Source of the DNA: Argyresthia goedartella
Taxonomy: Eukaryota > Arthropoda > Insecta > Lepidoptera > Argyresthiidae
DNA length: 64,000 nt
Direction: 5' to 3'
Assembly (NCBI GenBank): GCA_949825045.1
Contig: OX463807.1
Coordinates: 12,859,501 to 12,923,500 of the forward strand
Shown piece after piece: positions 62,010 through 64,000 of the stretch; the first letter of the stretch is position 1; each line of letters begins with the position of its first letter. A model generated the notes under the pieces. That model did no database searches and was not told the origin of the DNA. It saw only the letters and a list, made by a program, of their open reading frames with translations. Both the position numbers and the translations under genes were made by a program.

Positions 62010-64000
62010 TACCTCGAGAGACACCTGAGAGATGGAGCGTTAAAACATATACCCTTACACAAGAATCAGCATGCATATAGTTTGGGTAAGTCTACTGAAT
62101 CGGCTCTCCATGCAGTTGTATCCACAATTGAAGAGGCGATTCAAAACAAATGCATCTGTCTTGGAACTTTTATTGATATAGAAGGTGCCTTTGACAAGAC
62201 GCAGTATAGCAGTATAAGTGCATCTCTAACAAGGCATGGGGTGTCAACAGCTGTAAACAACTGGGTCACAAACATGCTTAACAAACGTATCGTGCGTCTA
62301 GCTGGAGAGTCCCTATCGGCGGAGGTAGTGCGGGGATGCCCGCAGGGAGGAGTGCTCTCCCCGCTTCTGTGGAATCTGGTCATTAACGACCTGATTACCA
62401 AGCTTAACGCTAATGGATACTACACCGTAGGATACGCCGACGATTTGGTAATCCTCATCACAGGTAAATTTGCGAGCACAGTATGCAACCTTAAACAAAC
62501 AGCTCTTCGCATCGTGGAGCGCTGGTGTTTAGAATATGACCTGACGGTTAACCCAACAAAAACGGTAATGGTCATGTTCACTAACAATAGGGCTCTTGGT
62601 AGGTATACCCTACCTAAGCTCTTTGGAACGGAACTCCAGCTAGCAACTGAGGTGAAGTACCTGGGCATAACCTTGGACAGCAAGCTCAACTGGAGTAGCC
62701 ACATCGACAACAAACTAAAGAAGGCGAGTATTGCTTTCTGGCAGTGTCGGAGAATGGTGGGGAAAAAGTGGGGACTTTCTCCCAACATCATTCTTTGGCT
62801 GTACGTAACGGTGATCCGTCCTCTTGTCTGCTACGGAGCTGTGGTGTGGTGGACCAGGACCAAACTAACCACAATGGTAAGCAAACTCCAAAGCTTCCAA
62901 AGGCTGGCCTGCATGGCTATCACAGGTAGTATGAGAACTACTCCAACAGCAGCAATGGAGGCCATGCTGTGTCTTCCGCCACTCCAGCTGTATATTAAGC
63001 AGGAGGCCGCGTCATCTGCGGTGAGACTCAACACCTTAGGACTTTGGAGGAAAAACAGGACCTCACACACCGCCATCCTAGGGGAAGTTTACAAAAAATT
63101 TCCCATCTCTATGGCTTGCAGTGACAGAATCCCTAAACAATTTGTTTTTGACAAAAAATACAATATACAGTTACATGAAGACCATCGGGTTGAGGGGCTC
63201 GACGTTAAAGAGCTCAGAATTTTTACCGATGGTTCAAAAACTGAAGCAGGCACTGGTTCAGGCACCTTCTCGGAGGACCTAAACATCAAGATAGCCATTC
63301 CACTGGGTGCCCATAATACTGTCTTTCAAGCTGGATGCATGGGCATCATCTCGGCCGCTAATGCCATAGCATCGAGAAAGGTAAGAGATTCCTCCATTCG
63401 AATCCTCTCGGATAGCATGGCCGTCCTACAAGCCCTAAATAGCAACACTATTAACTCAGGGCTAATCTACGAGTGTCACAAACGACTAATGGAGGTATGT
63501 CAACACAACCGCGTAATTCTTCAATGGATAAAAGGACACAGCGGATCAAGAGGTAACGATGCAGCGGATGAGTTGGCGCGTAAAGGATCTAGCTTGACAG
63601 CGTATGGTCCCGAACCTATCATCCCTCTTCCCTTCAAGATGGTACGCTCATTTCTGAGAGAGTCGACCAGGAATGATCATGCCACTCTTTGGACAAACCA
63701 TGAGGAGTGCAGGCAGGCTAAGCTGGCCTTGCCGTCCCCTAGCGCTAGGCTGGCTAAGACCTTGCTTCGACTTAGTAGGCCGCGCATGCGACTGGTGACT
63801 GCAGCACTTACTGGCCATGGTTTCTTTAATAAACATCTATATGTCCTAGGTGTTACCGACAGCCCCCTTTGCAGAGCCTGCTTGGAGGCAGAAGAAACGG
63901 CTGCTCACGTCCTCATGGAGTGCACAGGAGTAGCGGACTACAGGGCTAAACACCTCGGTCAATCGAGGGACCTTCCAGGGATAGTCGGTAACGTAAAGGG
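62010..64000 (+). CDS. LOA/I-type non-LTR ORF2: RT, RNase H and zinc knuckle (runs off window)
   Basis: I translated this stretch by hand: about 663 codons with no stop, still open at 64000. RT: HKNQHAYSLGKSTESALH, LGTFIDIEGAFDKT, GCPQGGVLSPLLWNLVIN and YADDLVIL (Tyr at 62433). RNase H: IFTDGSKTEAG (near 63215), LSDSMAVLQAL, WIKGHSG, GNDAADELARKG. A CX2CX8HX4C knuckle (63870-63933) follows. The layout fits LOA/I-group elements. The second RNase H catalytic residue, normally Glu, reads Gly (codon 63333-63335). The RT start and endonuclease are missing at the left. The minus frames here are shadows. Confidence 0.88.

Noticed and set aside
1..64000. CRISPR arrays, rRNA genes, bacterial operons
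   Set aside because: No regular spacer-repeat pattern, no rRNA-like stretch; gene content is eukaryotic retroelements.

Overview
This window looks like a piece of a moth or butterfly (lepidopteran) nuclear genome, or of a closely related insect. The evidence is the repeat content: BEL/Pao, Gypsy and Copia LTR elements; non-LTR elements whose ORF1 carries a baculovirus-FP25-like C-terminus; CR1-like elements with short tandem 3' tails; an LOA/I-type element with RNase H; and baculovirus-F-like envelope remnants. I found no convincing host protein gene, rRNA gene, CRISPR array or operon. Almost every supported feature is a transposable element or the ruin of one.

Layout. 1-10659: a plus-strand Jockey/CR1-superfamily element (A), split by a nearly intact BEL/Pao element (BEL-1, 599-7877, TSD AACTG). 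A itself sits inside a minus-strand element (B, 10660 to about 13450). 13450-21590: a graveyard of fragments (envelope-like, OTU, CR1-like and Jockey-like tails) with hairpins and tandem repeats. 21589-28540: a scrap of LTR Y, a plus-strand Gypsy-2 pol split by a 4.3-kb OTU-plus-RT non-LTR element (23029-27328) with a perfect 23-bp target duplication, then CR1-like copy D2. 29996-41479: a decayed minus-strand Gypsy element (X) that took in a Jockey copy (H), a truncated CR1-like copy (C) and two solo LTRs of family Y in opposite orientations. 41886-43628: an ORF1 remnant with esterase-like blocks, hit by an 856-bp Copia derivative and then by BEL-2.

43629-60655: BEL-2 is split by a CR1-like element C (about 47.33-58.96 kb). 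C's ORF2 was in turn split by BEL-3 (50498-57351), whose two 275-bp LTRs look identical. 60656-62009 is CR1-like copy D3. 62010-64000 is an uninterrupted RT plus RNase H reading frame that runs off the end of the window.

How the parts work together: the nesting gives a relative time order. ORF1 remnant, then Copia and BEL-2, then C, then BEL-3 (youngest); and B, then A, then BEL-1 (young). The LTR elements encode Gag, protease, reverse transcriptase, RNase H and integrase. The non-LTR elements encode RNA-binding ORF1 proteins plus endonuclease and RT. Nested retrotransposons without host genes fit heterochromatin or a W chromosome; that placement is inference.
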